5,469 nt of DNA from Bacteroidales bacterium UBA2764 (GTDB lineage: Bacteria > Bacteroidota > Bacteroidia > Bacteroidales > Paludibacteraceae): positions 1-5,469 of the forward strand of contig DEIW01000157.1 of NCBI GenBank assembly GCA_002352705.1. The letters are read 5' to 3'. Under the pieces are notes generated by a model. The model did no database searches. It was not told the DNA's origin and was given only the letters and a program-made list of their open reading frames with translations. A program made the position numbers and the translations under genes. Shown here piece after piece: positions 4,235-5,469 of the stretch; positions within the stretch are counted from its first letter, which is position 1; every line of letters begins with the position of its first letter.

Positions 4235-5166
4235 TGATGAGGGTATTAATCGTTGCATCATATAATAAGAATAGGTTTGCTCCATTCATTGTGGAGCAAA
4301 CGGAGAGTTTGCAAAAGGTCGGATGCAATATAGAATGGTTCGGCGTGCAAGGGAAAGGATTAGCCGGATACCTGCAGGAGATTCCTCGGCTAAGCAAAAT
4401 GATTAGGAAGTACCAACCGGATATTATCCATGCACATTATGGTTTGAGCTGTTTGCTTGCCAATCTCGCAACGCGGAAAGTACCGATTGTGAGTACATAT
4501 CATGGAAGTGATATTAATCTCCAGAAAATACGTCCGCTATCAAAGATGGCAATGCGACTTAGCGCATGGAATATATTTGTAAGCAAGCGGAATATGGAGT
4601 TGGTTGCAGCGACAGAGGGAATGAAATGCTCACTCATTCCTTGCGGAGTGGCGCTTTCGGAAGACCAGTTGCAGACACGTGAAGAAGCACGAAAAGCGTT
4701 AGGGTGGAGCACCAATGCAAAAAAAGTGCTGTTTGCAGGGGCATTCGATAATGCAGTAAAAGATCCTGAACTCGCCCAGCGAGCGGTTGCTTTGTTAGAT
4801 GAAGCTGAACTTATCGAGTTGAAAGGGTTTACCAGGGAAGAAGTGAACCAATTGATGTGTGCGGCTAATTGTTTATTGATGACGAGCAAGACAGAAGGAA
4901 GTCCTCAGGTAATCAAGGAAGCTATGGCGTGCGGGTGTCCGATAGTGAGCGTAGATGTAGGAGATGTCGCAGAACAGACGACAGACATCAATGGTTGCTA
5001 CGTTGTTTCATCACGTAAGCCAAAAGAACTAGCCTCGGCATTAACAAAAGCCCTTGTATTTAAAGATAAAACTCATGGTCGCGAACGGATTATCGAATTA
5101 GGTATAACCAACGAACAAGTAGCTCGTAAGATTATGAAGATATATGAAGATATTATCGGAAAATAA
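4234..5166 (+). CDS. GT4-family glycosyltransferase
   Basis: This 310-residue soluble or peripheral GT-B enzyme should transfer a sugar from a nucleotide-sugar donor with retention onto a lipid-linked glycan at the cytoplasmic membrane face. The N-terminal Rossmann domain starts MRVLIVASYNKNRFAPFI and has DIIHAHYGLS (63-72) and STYHGSD (87-93), typical GT4 acceptor-side motifs. The C-terminal domain starts at KKVLFAGAFDNAVKDPELAQ (163-182) and contains ELKGFTREEVNQLMCAANC, then EGSPQVIKEAMACGCP (221-236), the EX7E motif with E221 and E229, and VDVGDVAE. The usual Arg after the domain-start Gly is absent, with VKD (175-177) possibly supplying the Lys. I associate the FDN.VK variant with a Bacteroidota GT4 subgroup rather than with decay. 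The length is short for GT4 (often 350-400). ATG at 4234 overlaps the preceding TAA (TAATG), and a second ATG follows at 4237. Confidence 0.92.
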   Translation: MMRVLIVASYNKNRFAPFIVEQTESLQKVGCNIEWFGVQGKGLAGYLQEIPRLSKMIRKYQPDIIHAHYGLSCLLANLATRKVPIVSTYHGSDINLQKIRPLSKMAMRLSAWNIFVSKRNMELVAATEGMKCSLIPCGVALSEDQLQTREEARKALGWSTNAKKVLFAGAFDNAVKDPELAQRAVALLDEAELIELKGFTREEVNQLMCAANCLLMTSKTEGSPQVIKEAMACGCPIVSVDVGDVAEQTTDINGCYVVSSRKPKELASALTKALVFKDKTHGRERIIELGITNEQVARKIMKIYEDIIGK

Positions 5167-5469
5167 TATAGATAGAACCGCATGGGCGAAACTCGTCAAA
5201 ACCAGTACAACGGGAACATGGTTTCAGGCGCCGGAGGCGTATGATTTATTTGCCTCCCAACCGGAACTGTTTAAACCGTTTGTATTTGGAATTATTAATA
5301 ACCCCGCTGGGACTCAAACCCTGTTGCGCGGAGTATGCGTGGGATATGTGACGATGGAGCAAAACGCAATAAAGCAGTTTTTCTCCCGCCGGGCGATAAT
5401 TATTGGCGGTCCGGCTCTCGCCAACGATGCTACGGATGAGGAAGTAGAGACTCTGCTGAGTGCGGTAAG
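5144..5469 (+). CDS. FemAB/GNAT-like transferase, 5' part only
   Basis: An open frame starts at ATG 5144-5146 and stays open to the window edge (108 complete codons). It begins MKILSENNIDRTAWAKLV, then TGTWFQAPEAYDLFAS, a strand-rich part with PFVFGIINN, GVCVGYVTMEQ and FFSRRAIIIGGPAL, and a helix DATDEEVETLLSAV. The order W..LV..S..GT.FQ.PE....F, strands, then FSRRAIIIGGP is typical of FemAB-like or GNAT-fold proteins found in Bacteroidota polysaccharide loci, related to peptidoglycan-bridge aminoacyltransferases. It probably adds an acyl or aminoacyl group to a surface-glycan sugar. That substrate is inferred from context. The start lies 23 bases inside the end of the GT4 gene, indicating tight coupling. 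The C-terminal half with the second GNAT domain is outside the window. Confidence 0.8.
   Translation, partial: MKILSENNIDRTAWAKLVKTSTTGTWFQAPEAYDLFASQPELFKPFVFGIINNPAGTQTLLRGVCVGYVTMEQNAIKQFFSRRAIIIGGPALANDATDEEVETLLSAV

Noticed and set aside
4500..4889. 129-codon leftward open frame inside the GT4 gene
   Set aside because: It is antisense to the conserved GT4 motifs and its composition is that expected of a shadow frame.

Overview
The window looks like a chromosomal accessory region of a gut-type Bacteroidota, most likely order Bacteroidales (Bacteroides or Parabacteroides-like). This rests on several matches to the Bacteroidota promoter consensus (-7 box TAnnTTTG) in front of genes, the lack of strong Shine-Dalgarno sequences, and the style of the glycan genes on the right. 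No rRNA, tRNA, transposase, integrase or CRISPR array is visible.

Layout. Positions 1-73 hold degenerate GTCTGTCAG-type tandem repeats abutting the stop of the first gene. From 72 to 2486 seven small genes (59-121 codons) all run leftward. In transcription order they are: an 86-residue helix-turn-helix-like protein (2226-2486); a 110-residue protein with an F..FW and NPYFY pattern (1690-2022); a 121-residue protein (1344-1709); a 90-residue basic protein (1035-1307); a 59-residue helix-turn-helix-like protein (859-1038); a 116-residue Arg-rich orphan (419-769); and a 110-residue protein (72-404). Three of them (1344-1709, 1035-1307, 72-404) share one motif, [VMY][YC]FR[TM]xK....V followed by a basic stretch ending in RF/KF, so they look like diverged paralogues. 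The 203-base gap before 1690-2022 holds a -7 box, a purine-rich leader and a striking array of GTCYY pentamers that forms a 17-bp inverted repeat.

A 194-base divergent intergenic region (2487-2680) separates this cluster from a rightward operon. It contains a promoter in each direction, a 12-bp palindrome, and a terminator-like hairpin with a T8 tract that overlaps the rightward promoter.

The rightward operon is surface-glycan biosynthesis: a polytopic membrane protein of GT-C / GT39-like type (2681-4234), a GT4-family glycosyltransferase (4234-5166), and the first 108 codons of a FemAB/GNAT-like transferase (5144 to the window end). Stop and start codons overlap at both junctions, indicating translational coupling. 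The likely joint role is assembly of a capsular, exopolysaccharide or O-antigen-like glycan: a cytoplasmic GT4 enzyme extends a lipid-linked glycan, a GT-C enzyme acts at the membrane or periplasmic face, and the FemAB-like enzyme adds an acyl or aminoacyl group. The first roughly 220 bases of the GT-C gene are much richer in G+C than the rest, which suggests a mosaic.

The most unusual items are the paralogous small-protein operon, the GTCYY pentamer inverted repeat in its leader, and the terminator/promoter overlap at the head of the glycan operon. The functions of the small leftward genes cannot be determined from sequence reading alone.
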